Source: an uncultured bacterium | Lineage (GTDB): Bacteria > Verrucomicrobiota > Lentisphaeria > Victivallales > UBA1829 | Direction of reading: 5' to 3' | Length of the DNA: 64,000 nt | Assembly: GCA_902774245.1 (NCBI GenBank) | Contig: CACYHQ010000006.1 | Span: forward strand, 1 to 64,000 | Shown here: positions 18,076-26,016 of the stretch, one piece after another | Layout: every line of letters begins with the position of its first letter | Position numbering within the stretch: position 1 is the first letter of the stretch | Translations under genes and position numbers: made by a program | The notes under the pieces: model-generated | Database searches by the model: none | What the model was told of the DNA's origin: nothing | Seen by the model: the letters and a program-made list of their open reading frames with translations, nothing else

Positions 18076-18981
18076 ATGTCCGCAAAACCGGAACGTCTCT
18101 TCCCCGCCTCCGTCCGAACTATCGGTCTGACCTCGCCCGCGAGCCTGCCCGACGCCGCCCGGATCGCCGAGGCACGGCGTTATCTGGAGGAAGTCTGCGG
18201 CTTGAAGACCGTGCTCGCGCCGGGTGCGCTCAAACGCGGCCCGATGAAATACTGCTGCGGCACGCCGGAATCGCGTCTGGCGGATTTCCATACTCTGCTG
18301 AACGACCCGCGTGTCGACCTCATTCTCTGCACACGCGGCGGATTCGGCAGCGCGCACATCCTGCCGGAGCTCGACTTCGACCTGCTCCGCGAACGAAATC
18401 TGCCGGTCTACGGCTACAGCGACATTTCCGCGCTGCACCTCGCCATGCTCGCGAACCACGCCGGGATCCCGGTCTGCGCACCGATGGCCGACGGCCTGCC
18501 CGATGCGATGAAGCGGCCCGAGGCGAAAGAATCGTTCCGGAGTGTCCTGCGGAAACGCACCTCTCCGCGCAAACTCAGACTCGTCCCGATCGAGGGAAGC
18601 AAGTCCGACGCCGGAATCACCGGTCCGCTCGTGCTCTCCAACCTCACGGTCATGACCACGCTCTGCGGGACGCCGTGGATGCCGGACCTGAACGGCTGCA
18701 TCCTTGCGCTGGAGGATGTACGCGAGGAAGCGCGCGTGCTGGACCGCCACCTGACGCACCTGATCCAGGCGGGGATCATCGCGCAGACGCGCGCTGTCGT
18801 TTTCGGATATTTCACCAAGTGCGGACCGAAGTCGCAGATCCGGCGTCTGCTGCGGGATTTCGCCGCGCAGACGGGGAAACCGGTGTTTCAGGGGCTGGCG
18901 TTCGGACACGAACACCCGAAATGCTCCTATCGGCTCGGGGAACAGGTCGGGATCATCCCCGTCAAACCGGCAAAGGCATAA
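18076..18981 (+). CDS. LD-carboxypeptidase, S66 family
   Basis: Probably trims the terminal D-alanine from L,D-tetrapeptides during peptidoglycan recycling, or acts like MccF on peptide conjugates; 301 residues. The Ser-Glu-His triad motifs are visible: CTRGGFGSAHILPELD with the nucleophile elbow, LALEDVREE with the Glu, and FGHEHPKCSY with the His. GYSDISALH also fits the family. The ATG at 18076 follows GAAGGAA by eight bases and is preferred over an earlier ATG. The site-2 protease gene starts six bases later, so they form an operon. Confidence 0.85.
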   Translation: MSAKPERLFPASVRTIGLTSPASLPDAARIAEARRYLEEVCGLKTVLAPGALKRGPMKYCCGTPESRLADFHTLLNDPRVDLILCTRGGFGSAHILPELDFDLLRERNLPVYGYSDISALHLAMLANHAGIPVCAPMADGLPDAMKRPEAKESFRSVLRKRTSPRKLRLVPIEGSKSDAGITGPLVLSNLTVMTTLCGTPWMPDLNGCILALEDVREEARVLDRHLTHLIQAGIIAQTRAVVFGYFTKCGPKSQIRRLLRDFAAQTGKPVFQGLAFGHEHPKCSYRLGEQVGIIPVKPAKA

Positions 18982-18987
18982 CGATCC

Positions 18988-19794
18988 ATGGACATCTTCC
19001 TTTTTCTGATATACAAAGAACCCAAAATGTTCCTCATGATCACGCTCGTCGTGGTCTTCTCCATCTGCCTGCACGAATTCTTCCACGCGTGGACCGCGCT
19101 GAAGTTCGGCGACACGACCGCCGCCGACCGCGGACACCTGACGCTGAACCCGCTGAAGCAGATGGGACCGATGTCCATCATCATGTTCCTGCTGCTCGGA
19201 TTCGCGTGGGGCGTCGTCCCGGTCAATCCGCCGCTCCTTCGCGCTAGGAACCGTCATGCGCCGGCGATCGTCGCGCTGGCGGGTCCGGCGACGAACTTCG
19301 GGCTGTTCCTGATCGGTTTTTTCTTCTTCGGATTCCTCTCCACACGCATCTGGAATCTGGTCGAAAACGAGGCCGCCGGGATGACGATCCTGGAGCTGTT
19401 TCTCCTGCTCGGTATCTACAACCTTTTCCTGTGCATCTTCAATCTGCTCCCGATCCCGGGACTCGACGGCTGGAACGCGCTGACAGAGTATGTGCCGCGC
19501 CTGAGAAACGTCCATTCCGAATTCGCGAAGGGCGTCACGATCTTCCTGATCTTCCTGCTGTTTTTCCTCGCCGACGACATCTTCGCTCTCTCCAGAGAGG
19601 TGATGTTTTTCGCGCCGGACCTGCTCAGCGCGGAGCCGGCAAACCGACAGGAACAGAAGACTTCTCCAAACGCTTCCGAAAGCCGGACCGGCAATCTTCC
19701 GGGTGTGGATGTTTCCGCAAAAACAAACAAAATCAGCGATTCGCCGCTTGAAATATATGCGGGGTATGCTATATTTACTGGATTACCGAACTAA
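18988..19794 (+). CDS. Site-2-type intramembrane metalloprotease (M50)
   Basis: Polytopic membrane protein of 268 residues with the zinc motif HEFFH in an early helix (CLHEFFHAWTALKFGD) and the second motif NLLPIPGLDGW in a later helix, the pattern of M50B peptidases. Such enzymes cut membrane-bound regulators or signal-peptide remnants. There is no PDZ domain, and the C-terminal ~70 residues are hydrophilic and unlike the core. It follows the carboxypeptidase by six bases. The promoter of the next gene overlaps its 3' end. Confidence 0.8.
   Translation: MDIFLFLIYKEPKMFLMITLVVVFSICLHEFFHAWTALKFGDTTAADRGHLTLNPLKQMGPMSIIMFLLLGFAWGVVPVNPPLLRARNRHAPAIVALAGPATNFGLFLIGFFFFGFLSTRIWNLVENEAAGMTILELFLLLGIYNLFLCIFNLLPIPGLDGWNALTEYVPRLRNVHSEFAKGVTIFLIFLLFFLADDIFALSREVMFFAPDLLSAEPANRQEQKTSPNASESRTGNLPGVDVSAKTNKISDSPLEIYAGYAIFTGLPN
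19748..19775 (+). promoter_or_regulatory. Promoter for the Gly/Arg-rich anchored protein
   Basis: TTGAAA (19748-19753), 16 bases, TATATT (19770-19775), inside the end of the preceding gene and 50 bases before the next ATG. Confidence 0.6.
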
Positions 19795-19824
19795 TACGCC
19801 GCATATTTGTGGAAGGGGTTTGAG

Positions 19825-20448
19825 ATGAATCAGAAAACCAGAACCGCATTGTATTCCCTGGGTCTCTGCGCCTGTGTCATATCCGCCGCTACCGCCGTTA
19901 TCCTCACGATCAACGCGCGCAACCAGAAACCGCAGACCGAAGTAGCCGCGGTCGAGGAGCCGCAGGAAGAAGAGCAACAGCCGAATCAGGACCGTCCGCG
20001 GCGGCGTGGAAGACGCGGTGGCGGAGGCGGGGGCGGCTTTCGCGGCGACAGACGCGGCGACGTGACGCGCCTGCTGCCCGACGGCGACGATTTCGGCCAC
20101 GTGCCGACGCCGGAGGAGTTCGAGGAAGAGCTTGTGAAGGGGCTGGCGGAATACCGTGCCCTCGCGCCGCATGAACGCGCGCGCCTGAACGACCAGATGC
20201 ACCAGACGACGCTCTTCGTACGGAGCGGCCTCGACATGATGCGCGAAAACATCCATGAGATCCCGCCGGAGGAACTCGACCGTATCCGCGACGACTTCGA
20301 CAGATTCTCGGACGCGGCGGAACAGACATTCTTCAGCGGCATCGTGGAGCAGCACCTCACGCCCGAGGAGGACGCCACGATCGGAGAATTCGTACGCACC
20401 ATGCATGACGCATCCAACGAATTCCGGGATCTGCTTCACAGCACTTAA
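19825..20448 (+). CDS. Membrane-anchored protein with Gly/Arg-rich linker, unknown function
   Basis: The 207-residue product has one N-terminal membrane helix (ALYSLGLCACVISAATAVILTI). An acidic Glu/Gln stretch follows, then a basic, glycine-rich linker (RRRGRRGGGGGGGFRGDRRGD). The C-terminal ~120 residues are helical and charged. The linker resembles RGG segments that bind nucleic acid, but that is only a compositional likeness. The ATG at 19825 follows GGAAGGGG. A strong terminator follows, so it can be a single-gene unit. I do not recognise a family. Confidence 0.75.
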   Translation: MNQKTRTALYSLGLCACVISAATAVILTINARNQKPQTEVAAVEEPQEEEQQPNQDRPRRRGRRGGGGGGGFRGDRRGDVTRLLPDGDDFGHVPTPEEFEEELVKGLAEYRALAPHERARLNDQMHQTTLFVRSGLDMMRENIHEIPPEELDRIRDDFDRFSDAAEQTFFSGIVEQHLTPEEDATIGEFVRTMHDASNEFRDLLHST

Positions 20449-20472
20449 TGAGGCAACATCTCTGCTGCGTAT

Positions 20473-20502
20473 GTGCCGGGTCTAGGCTCCGGCACTTTTT
20501 TT
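20473..20502 (+). terminator. Rho-independent terminator
   Basis: GTGCCGG (20473-20479), a nine-base loop, CCGGCAC (20489-20495) and seven T's. Confidence 0.85.
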
Positions 20503-20527
20503 GCCTCCGGCAGACGCTTGTTTCAGC

Positions 20528-22063
20528 TCATTTCAGGTATTTCCGCACGCGGATCATCACGCGGCGTTTCCACAGATCTTTCTTCGTCTGCCCGATCAGG
20601 AACTGCCAGGCGGTCAGCACATAAATAACGGCATAAACACTTCCGCAGACGGCACAGAGTAGAAAATCATTGATATGTCCCAACAGAACTTTCTTGCAAA
20701 GAAGCAAGGCCAGAGATGCGGGAACGGCCGCCAGCAGGGACGGGACATAGATGTTCCACAGATCGCGCAGCGGATTCCCGCGGATAAGTTTCTGCATAAC
20801 AGGGAACCGGACTGCCGCAAAAAGAACGATACTCGCGCTCAGTGAAATGATTTCGATGCAAATGATGCTGGCCCCGCCCCGAAGAAGCAGAATGCTCAGG
20901 GAAATCACCACGAGCGCCTCGACCATCGAAGTCCATGCATGCAGATGATGTTTTTCGCACATCAGCAGTACGGACGACGGGATCTGCGTAATGGAAAGCC
21001 AGCTGAACGCTCCCAGCAGGGAAACCAGGCTCAACGTATGAATCAACGGCGTAACCTCTTTTTTGAACAAAGCGAAAATCGCCTCGTCCCGGAGGAAGAT
21101 GGCGGGAATGATGATCAGGCAGCACATGAACATGTTCCATTGCATCGATTTCACAATAAAAGTCTGCATCATCCGGAAACGTCCGCGGTGAAAGAGTTGT
21201 GCCGTCACAGGACGGACATTGACATTGTATTGCCCTACCGCCTGATTGCACAAATCGGACAGTCGCCCGGAAAGATTGAATATACCGACGGCATCCAGAC
21301 CGCAATATTTACTGATGATCGGATTTCGCGTTTGTACACGCAAAAGATTTGCTAGCGATATAAAATATGTACCGCTTGAAAAGCCGAACACTTCATGAAA
21401 AACCTTTGAATCGAACAAATGCAGCCGCAGACGAAAGCCGGGAATCGACCGGGCGACAAAAAAACATGCCGCGATCCGTTCTGCAAAAAGTACACAAACC
21501 TCATAGCAGATAATCCCGAACAGGCCGCCATCGAATTTCAAAATGGCGAGAAACCCGAAAAGTTCGAAAATTCGTCCTACAGCCAGAATATAGTTGAAAA
21601 CATAAATCTTGTGCAGGCCTATCAGGATTTCGTTCAGCGCGCCAAGAGGGAAAACCGCAGCTGTTCCGAGCGAGAAAACCAGGAAGCATTTCCGGCAGTA
21701 TGCCAGCTGAACCGGATCGTGGACATTGAGCAATTTTTCCAAGAAAAAAGAAGCAACAAACACACCAACGACAATTAGCAGTGTCATTAGCGCATGGAAT
21801 GTGAAAATCATGGAAATGATGTCATTGTAATGCCGTATATCCCGCTTGAACAACTCCTGCGAAGTGTATTTTTGTCCGGCAATCCCGACACCGAAATCTA
21901 CAAGGATGGCATATCCAAAAAAAGTCCAAAGCAGCATCCACAAACCATAGCCGCTGTCGCCGAGGTAGCCGATCAGCCAGCGGGTGACCAGAAGTCCCTG
22001 AAAAAAACGGATCAGCATCACCAGATAATTGGTGGCGGTATTCTTTGCGACGGATACTTGCAT
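20528..22063 (-). CDS. Polysaccharide/oligosaccharide flippase (MOP superfamily)
   Basis: Polytopic inner-membrane protein, 511 residues from the ATG at 22063, with about 12-14 hydrophobic segments. The start (NTATNYLVMLIRFFQGLLVTRWLIGYLG) is typical of Wzx-like exporters that flip lipid-linked glycans. Base composition is clearly more AT-rich than its neighbours, and codon use differs, which suggests acquisition by transfer. No other glycan cluster genes adjoin it; the nearest is the GT4 gene at 24.2 kb. The substrate cannot be told from sequence. Confidence 0.8.
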   Translation of the reverse strand: MQVSVAKNTATNYLVMLIRFFQGLLVTRWLIGYLGDSGYGLWMLLWTFFGYAILVDFGVGIAGQKYTSQELFKRDIRHYNDIISMIFTFHALMTLLIVVGVFVASFFLEKLLNVHDPVQLAYCRKCFLVFSLGTAAVFPLGALNEILIGLHKIYVFNYILAVGRIFELFGFLAILKFDGGLFGIICYEVCVLFAERIAACFFVARSIPGFRLRLHLFDSKVFHEVFGFSSGTYFISLANLLRVQTRNPIISKYCGLDAVGIFNLSGRLSDLCNQAVGQYNVNVRPVTAQLFHRGRFRMMQTFIVKSMQWNMFMCCLIIIPAIFLRDEAIFALFKKEVTPLIHTLSLVSLLGAFSWLSITQIPSSVLLMCEKHHLHAWTSMVEALVVISLSILLLRGGASIICIEIISLSASIVLFAAVRFPVMQKLIRGNPLRDLWNIYVPSLLAAVPASLALLLCKKVLLGHINDFLLCAVCGSVYAVIYVLTAWQFLIGQTKKDLWKRRVMIRVRKYLK

Positions 22064-22439
22064 GGGTAACCCCAAGAGCTCTAAATAAGATTTAATAACA
22101 AAAAGAGTATATAAAAGACAAAGTATAATATATCCTTTATATATTCCAAAGTCAATAGCTTTTTTTCAATTTTGTTCAAAAAAGAGAAATAATGTCCGGC
22201 TGTATCGCGAAAAGTGTATGGATGGATTCAGATGTCATTGAGTTTCCGTTGCGCGGGAATAGAGTTTTTTCTAAGGAATATGCCTTTTTTTTACTTTTTG
22301 GGGAAACACGGCTTGAAAAATCGGCCATTAAGAACAACATTATAAAATGAAGTGTGATTCGCATGCTTGTCCGTGATACTCAGACATGAACAGGAACAGC
22401 AGCCAATCCGATACAATTCCAAACTGAAAGCATTTTTAC
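22064..22439. other. AT-rich intergenic region
   Basis: The 376-base gap between divergent genes carries the flippase promoter (22127-22155) and is AT-rich throughout. Short open frames are present, but none has family features or a good ribosome site. I see no clear promoter for the rightward gene. Confidence 0.6.
22127..22155 (-). promoter_or_regulatory. Promoter for the flippase gene
   Basis: On the minus strand TTGACT (155-150), 17 bases, TATATT (132-127), about 65 bases before the ATG. Confidence 0.75.
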
Positions 22440-23399
22440 GTGATATTCAACGGTACAGAAAACTGGTCCGTCGACTGGGACAATCCGGAAACTCCGTACG
22501 AACTGGATTCGCACGGGCTGATCGCCGCGCCAGAAGAGACGCTGGAGGCGTTCGCCGCCCGCATCGACGAACTGCTTCGCACACGCGCGAGGTTCGATCT
22601 CTGCGCGGACGACAGGAGCGGGGCTGAATCGTTGGAGGCCGAAATCGGGTTCAAAGTCGGCACCGTCGAGCCGATCGGAACGGAGATCATCGCCGAAGCG
22701 GCTGAAAAAACGGAGAAGCTTTTCGGATTCCGCGCCGACTGGGTGCCGGCATTCTTCCCGACGCGCGGCCTCGGGCTGCTTTGGGGCGGCTGCACGGTCA
22801 TCACCGACTCCGGGTTTCCCGTGTTCTTCCTGCGCCGCGGATTCCGCTCGAAACCGAAATGGTTCATCTATCGCCGGGACGAGCTTCTCGCGCACGAACT
22901 CTGCCATGCGGTACGCGGCTGTCTGGAGGATGAGCCTTACGAGGAGCATTTCGCCTACATGACCTCGGACAGCGCGTTCCGGCGCTGGACAGGGAACTGT
23001 TTCCGCCGCGAATGGGACGCGATCGCGTTCCTGATCCCGGTCGTCCTGCTGCTCGCCGTTCAGGTCGTCGTGTACACCGGGCTTCTGAACCTTCCGCTTT
23101 TGCCGTTCTGGATTCTTGCGTTCGCGTTCCCGGCGTTTCTGATCGTGCGGAACATCCCGGACCGACGCATGTTTTTCGCGGCCCGGTCGAAACTCGAAAA
23201 GAACGGCTTCGCGAATCCCGACGCCGCACTGTTCCGCATGACCGCGGAGGAAATCCGCACGCTCGCCCGAACCCCGGACGACCTGATCGACAACTATCTT
23301 GAGAACAAATCCAATACCGAACTGCGCTGGCAGATTCTGATTCACCGATTCCAACACCCGACAACGGAGACCTCGCATGAAAACAGCTTCCCGGAATGA
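22440..23399 (+). CDS. HExxH membrane protein, possible metallopeptidase
   Basis: The 319-residue product contains RRDELLAHELCHAVRG near residue 150, a zinc-peptidase-like HELCH motif, then about two membrane helices (IAFLIPVVLLLAVQVVVYTGLL and PLLPFWILAFAFPAFLIV). An AAARSKLEKNGFANPDAALFRMT segment and a helical tail follow. It must start at the GTG at 22440, since an in-frame stop lies five codons upstream. Its 3' end overlaps the NIF3 gene by 23 bases. I do not recognise a named family; proteolytic activity is inferred from the motif alone. Confidence 0.7.
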   Translation: MIFNGTENWSVDWDNPETPYELDSHGLIAAPEETLEAFAARIDELLRTRARFDLCADDRSGAESLEAEIGFKVGTVEPIGTEIIAEAAEKTEKLFGFRADWVPAFFPTRGLGLLWGGCTVITDSGFPVFFLRRGFRSKPKWFIYRRDELLAHELCHAVRGCLEDEPYEEHFAYMTSDSAFRRWTGNCFRREWDAIAFLIPVVLLLAVQVVVYTGLLNLPLLPFWILAFAFPAFLIVRNIPDRRMFFAARSKLEKNGFANPDAALFRMTAEEIRTLARTPDDLIDNYLENKSNTELRWQILIHRFQHPTTETSHENSFPE

Positions 23400-24150
23400 C
23401 ATCGTCCGCTTCCTCGACCATATCCTCGAACTCGACCAATGGCCTGACGACCCATCCAACAACGGGCTTCAGTTCGCAGGCGACGCAGAGGTCGAAAAAG
23501 CCGTCTTCGCGGTCGATGCCTCCGCAGAACTCTTCTGCAAGGCCGCCGACCTCGATGCGGATTTCATCTTCGTCCATCACGGCATCTCCTGGGGTTCCGG
23601 CATCCGCCGCATCGACGGCATCCTGGCGGAACGCATCAAGCTGCTCGCCGCGAACGGCATCTCCCTCTACGCCGCGCACCTCCCGCTCGACGCAAATCCG
23701 AGGTTCGGACACAATGCGCGCCTAGCGGACATGATCGGGCTGACCGAACGCCGTACATTCGGAGCCTACCACGGCAGGCAGATCGGATTTCAGGGGATCC
23801 TGCCCGAATCAAAAACCGTTTCCGAGCTTGCACAAATCCTCGACAAGGCGCTGCCGTCGAGCGGGCCGTTCGGATTCGTCGGCGATCCCGGGCAGAAAGT
23901 GAAGTCGGTCGGCGTCATTTCCGGCGGCGGCGCGTGGCCGGGTATGTTCGATGAAGAGGACCATGTGGACTGCCTGATCTCGGGCGAAGCCACGCATGAG
24001 GTTTTCCACCCCTCGAAGGAAAGCGGAACGACCATCCTCACGCTCGGGCATTACCGCTCTGAAACGCCCGGCGTGTTCGCGGTCATGGATCTCGTGAAGT
24101 CGAAATTCGGCATCGAGACTGCATTCATCGACATTCCGACCAATATGTGA
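23377..24150 (+). CDS. NIF3/YbgI-family dinuclear metal protein
   Basis: The 257 residues match the NIF3 family, which forms toroidal hexamers with a two-metal site. Metal-binding segments are IFVHHGISW, LYAAHLPLDANP, GEATHEVF and LGHYRSETPGVFAV. Length is close to the short bacterial form, with no inserted PII-like domain. The molecular role is debated (a GTP cyclohydrolase-like fold, DNA-damage links). The start overlaps the end of the HExxH gene, suggesting coupled translation. Confidence 0.9.
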   Translation: MKTASRNDIVRFLDHILELDQWPDDPSNNGLQFAGDAEVEKAVFAVDASAELFCKAADLDADFIFVHHGISWGSGIRRIDGILAERIKLLAANGISLYAAHLPLDANPRFGHNARLADMIGLTERRTFGAYHGRQIGFQGILPESKTVSELAQILDKALPSSGPFGFVGDPGQKVKSVGVISGGGAWPGMFDEEDHVDCLISGEATHEVFHPSKESGTTILTLGHYRSETPGVFAVMDLVKSKFGIETAFIDIPTNM

Positions 24151-24240
24151 ATACACTCCTCCCCCCGGAATAAAAACGAGGGAGGAAAAGCGTTTCAGGC
24201 AACGGGTGACGAACGGTCCTGCCAACACTCTTGTCACGCG

Positions 24241-25476
24241 TCAGCGACGGCGGGAGAGGCGCTGGACATCCTCATAGAAACCCAGAAGCTTGTCCGTTAT
24301 GATGTCCCAGGAATAATGCTCCCGGACCTCGGTATCGGCGGCTTCCGTGATCCTGCCGCGCAGATCGGCGTCTTCGTCAAGTTTCCGGATCAGGGCGGCC
24401 CATTCCTCGGGCGCTCCTTCCGCAGGGGCGAAGAAACCTGTTTCCCCGTCGCGGACGAGTGTCTTCAGTCCGCCGACCGGGGAAGCGATGACAGGTGTTC
24501 CGGAACTCCATGCCTCCAGCACCACGATACCGAACGGTTCGTGCAGAGAGGGCAGCAGGAACACCGATGCTGTGTGATAAGCTGCAGGCAACATTGGGGA
24601 ATCCGGCGGCACGCCGTTAAGTATGGTGACACGGTCCGTGAGGTTCATGAGGCGGATCTTCTCACGGAGTTTGTCCACGTACCATTCTGCTGTGGGCGCG
24701 CCGATGAACACGAGATGCCACGGTTCACCGAGAAGCGCCAGGACTTCGGGAAGCATGAGCTGGTTTTTCTGGTAGTCGAGGCGGGAAACGCAAAGCAGGA
24801 TCTTGCGCTCCTGGGGAATCCCGGCCTGCTTGCAGAAATCACTGCCGCTATAATTATGGAAATATTTGTAGTTCACTCCGTTCGGCAGATGGATGACGGG
24901 CTTGTCCGGGAAATGCTCCTTCGCAGGCTGAAGTTCGTTTTCACCGACGCACACGATGCCGTTGGCGAGCTTTAGCGCATCAACGCGGCGTCCGAGAATA
25001 CGGTCTATGATATTGCCGTATGGGATCGTCCCCTTCATCGGCTTCATCATCTGCTGGAGTTCCGCAGGCGGCACGTCGAAATATCCGCCGTGGAGCGTCA
25101 TGATGTACGGGACATGCAGTTGTTTCGCCGCGGCGCGGACCGTGGCGGCCATGCGTCCCATGGTATGGCAGTGCAGGATATCGAACTCGCCTTTCCTCAG
25201 CGCTTTTTGAAGGCCGGGCACGACGGGGTCTCCGCCTTTTTTGTCGAGGGCACGAATTTTATCCTTTGACAGAGGGAACCGCGGATACCGGTAGTTGAAC
25301 CGGTGGATCTGAATCGCGTTTTTCACCTCGTCCTGAACCGGCGAAAGCGCACGGGTCGCAAAGATCTCGGACGGATTGCCCTTCTCCTGCAAGGTGCGGG
25401 CCGTGTTCCAGACAACGCTTTCGGTGCCGCCCCATTCCGAGAAAGCGAAGCGGCGGATGATGTGTGCCGTCCTCAT
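24241..25476 (-). CDS. GT4-family glycosyltransferase
   Basis: Predicted GT-B fold transferase, 411 residues, acting on a cell-envelope or exopolysaccharide glycan at the cytoplasmic membrane. The N-terminal acceptor half starts MRTAHIIRRFAFSEWGGTE, with HCHTMGRMAATV. The donor half has CVSRLDYQKN, then LLPSLHEPFGIVVLEAWSSGTPVIAS, containing the EPFGIVVLE signature of GT4. Earlier in-frame codons run through tRNA-Cys, so I use the ATG at 25476. Sugar donor and acceptor are unknown. Confidence 0.85.
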   Translation of the reverse strand: MRTAHIIRRFAFSEWGGTESVVWNTARTLQEKGNPSEIFATRALSPVQDEVKNAIQIHRFNYRYPRFPLSKDKIRALDKKGGDPVVPGLQKALRKGEFDILHCHTMGRMAATVRAAAKQLHVPYIMTLHGGYFDVPPAELQQMMKPMKGTIPYGNIIDRILGRRVDALKLANGIVCVGENELQPAKEHFPDKPVIHLPNGVNYKYFHNYSGSDFCKQAGIPQERKILLCVSRLDYQKNQLMLPEVLALLGEPWHLVFIGAPTAEWYVDKLREKIRLMNLTDRVTILNGVPPDSPMLPAAYHTASVFLLPSLHEPFGIVVLEAWSSGTPVIASPVGGLKTLVRDGETGFFAPAEGAPEEWAALIRKLDEDADLRGRITEAADTEVREHYSWDIITDKLLGFYEDVQRLSRRR

Positions 25477-25690
25477 AGTAAACCTGAAAACTCCGGATGC
25501 TGTGTGAAAAGTTTCTTCCCTTATAAATGTAACACGAAAGAACGAAAAAACAAGAGAAATCCGGATTTTTTGAGCGAAAAATGTTTCCCGGACTGTCCGA
25601 AGAAGAAAGTGCAGCAGAGCATCCGGTAAAAAAAGAAAGAGGCAGCAGGGGCAATGAGGGGAACCCTGCCGCCTCAAGGAGGGGGCGAAT

Positions 25691-25766
25691 TGGAGGCGTG
25701 AGTGGGAGTTGAACCCACCAGAACCGGTTTTGCAAACCGTTGCCTTAGCCGCTCGACCATCACGCC
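25691..25766 (-). tRNA. tRNA-Cys (anticodon GCA)
   Basis: On the minus strand the acceptor GGCGTGA/TCACGCC, anticodon loop TTGCAAA and T-arm GTGGGTTCAACTCCCAC form a 76-base cloverleaf with discriminator T and encoded CCA (25693-25691). The 27-43 pair is an A-G mismatch. U73 fits a cysteine tRNA. Confidence 0.93.
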
Positions 25767-25785
25767 ATTGCAAAGCAATCATTTT

Positions 25786-25813
25786 ACTATACCCCCGAAT
25801 CCGGAAAAATCAA
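25786..25813 (-). promoter_or_regulatory. Promoter for tRNA-Cys
   Basis: On the minus strand TTGATT (813-808), 16 bases, TATAGT (791-786), 20 bases before the tRNA. Confidence 0.65.
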
Positions 25814-25944
25814 GCGCGGAAGTGTTTTTTTACGGAAAAAACTTGCGGACGAGGCGGACAGGAGTGACAGTATCACTCCCTCGGATCAGGTTCGGAGCAT
25901 TTCGTTCGTCCCCATTCCTCAGCGTACGTTTTTCGGTTTCCGGC

Positions 25945-25972
25945 TTGCATTTCCCGGAACCTGTGATATGTT
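25945..25972 (+). promoter_or_regulatory. Promoter for the MEMO-AMMECR1 gene
   Basis: TTGCAT (25945-25950), 16 bases, TATGTT (25967-25972), 45 bases before the ATG. Confidence 0.55.
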
Positions 25973-26016
25973 TTCCGTAAACGCATTTTGTCGGTTTCAT
26001 GGAAGGAGCACACATC

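Noticed and set aside
22176..22364. A 62-codon minus-strand frame beside the flippase promoter
   Set aside because: AT-rich, no ribosome site and no recognisable motif; likely chance.
25870..25930. TPP-riboswitch-like words GCTGAG and GAACCTGATC on the minus strand
   Set aside because: The 5' GGGG arm and the 3' GCGxAGGGA arm are missing, the downstream unit is tRNA-Cys with its own promoter, and no thiamine gene is near. A degenerate relic or coincidence.
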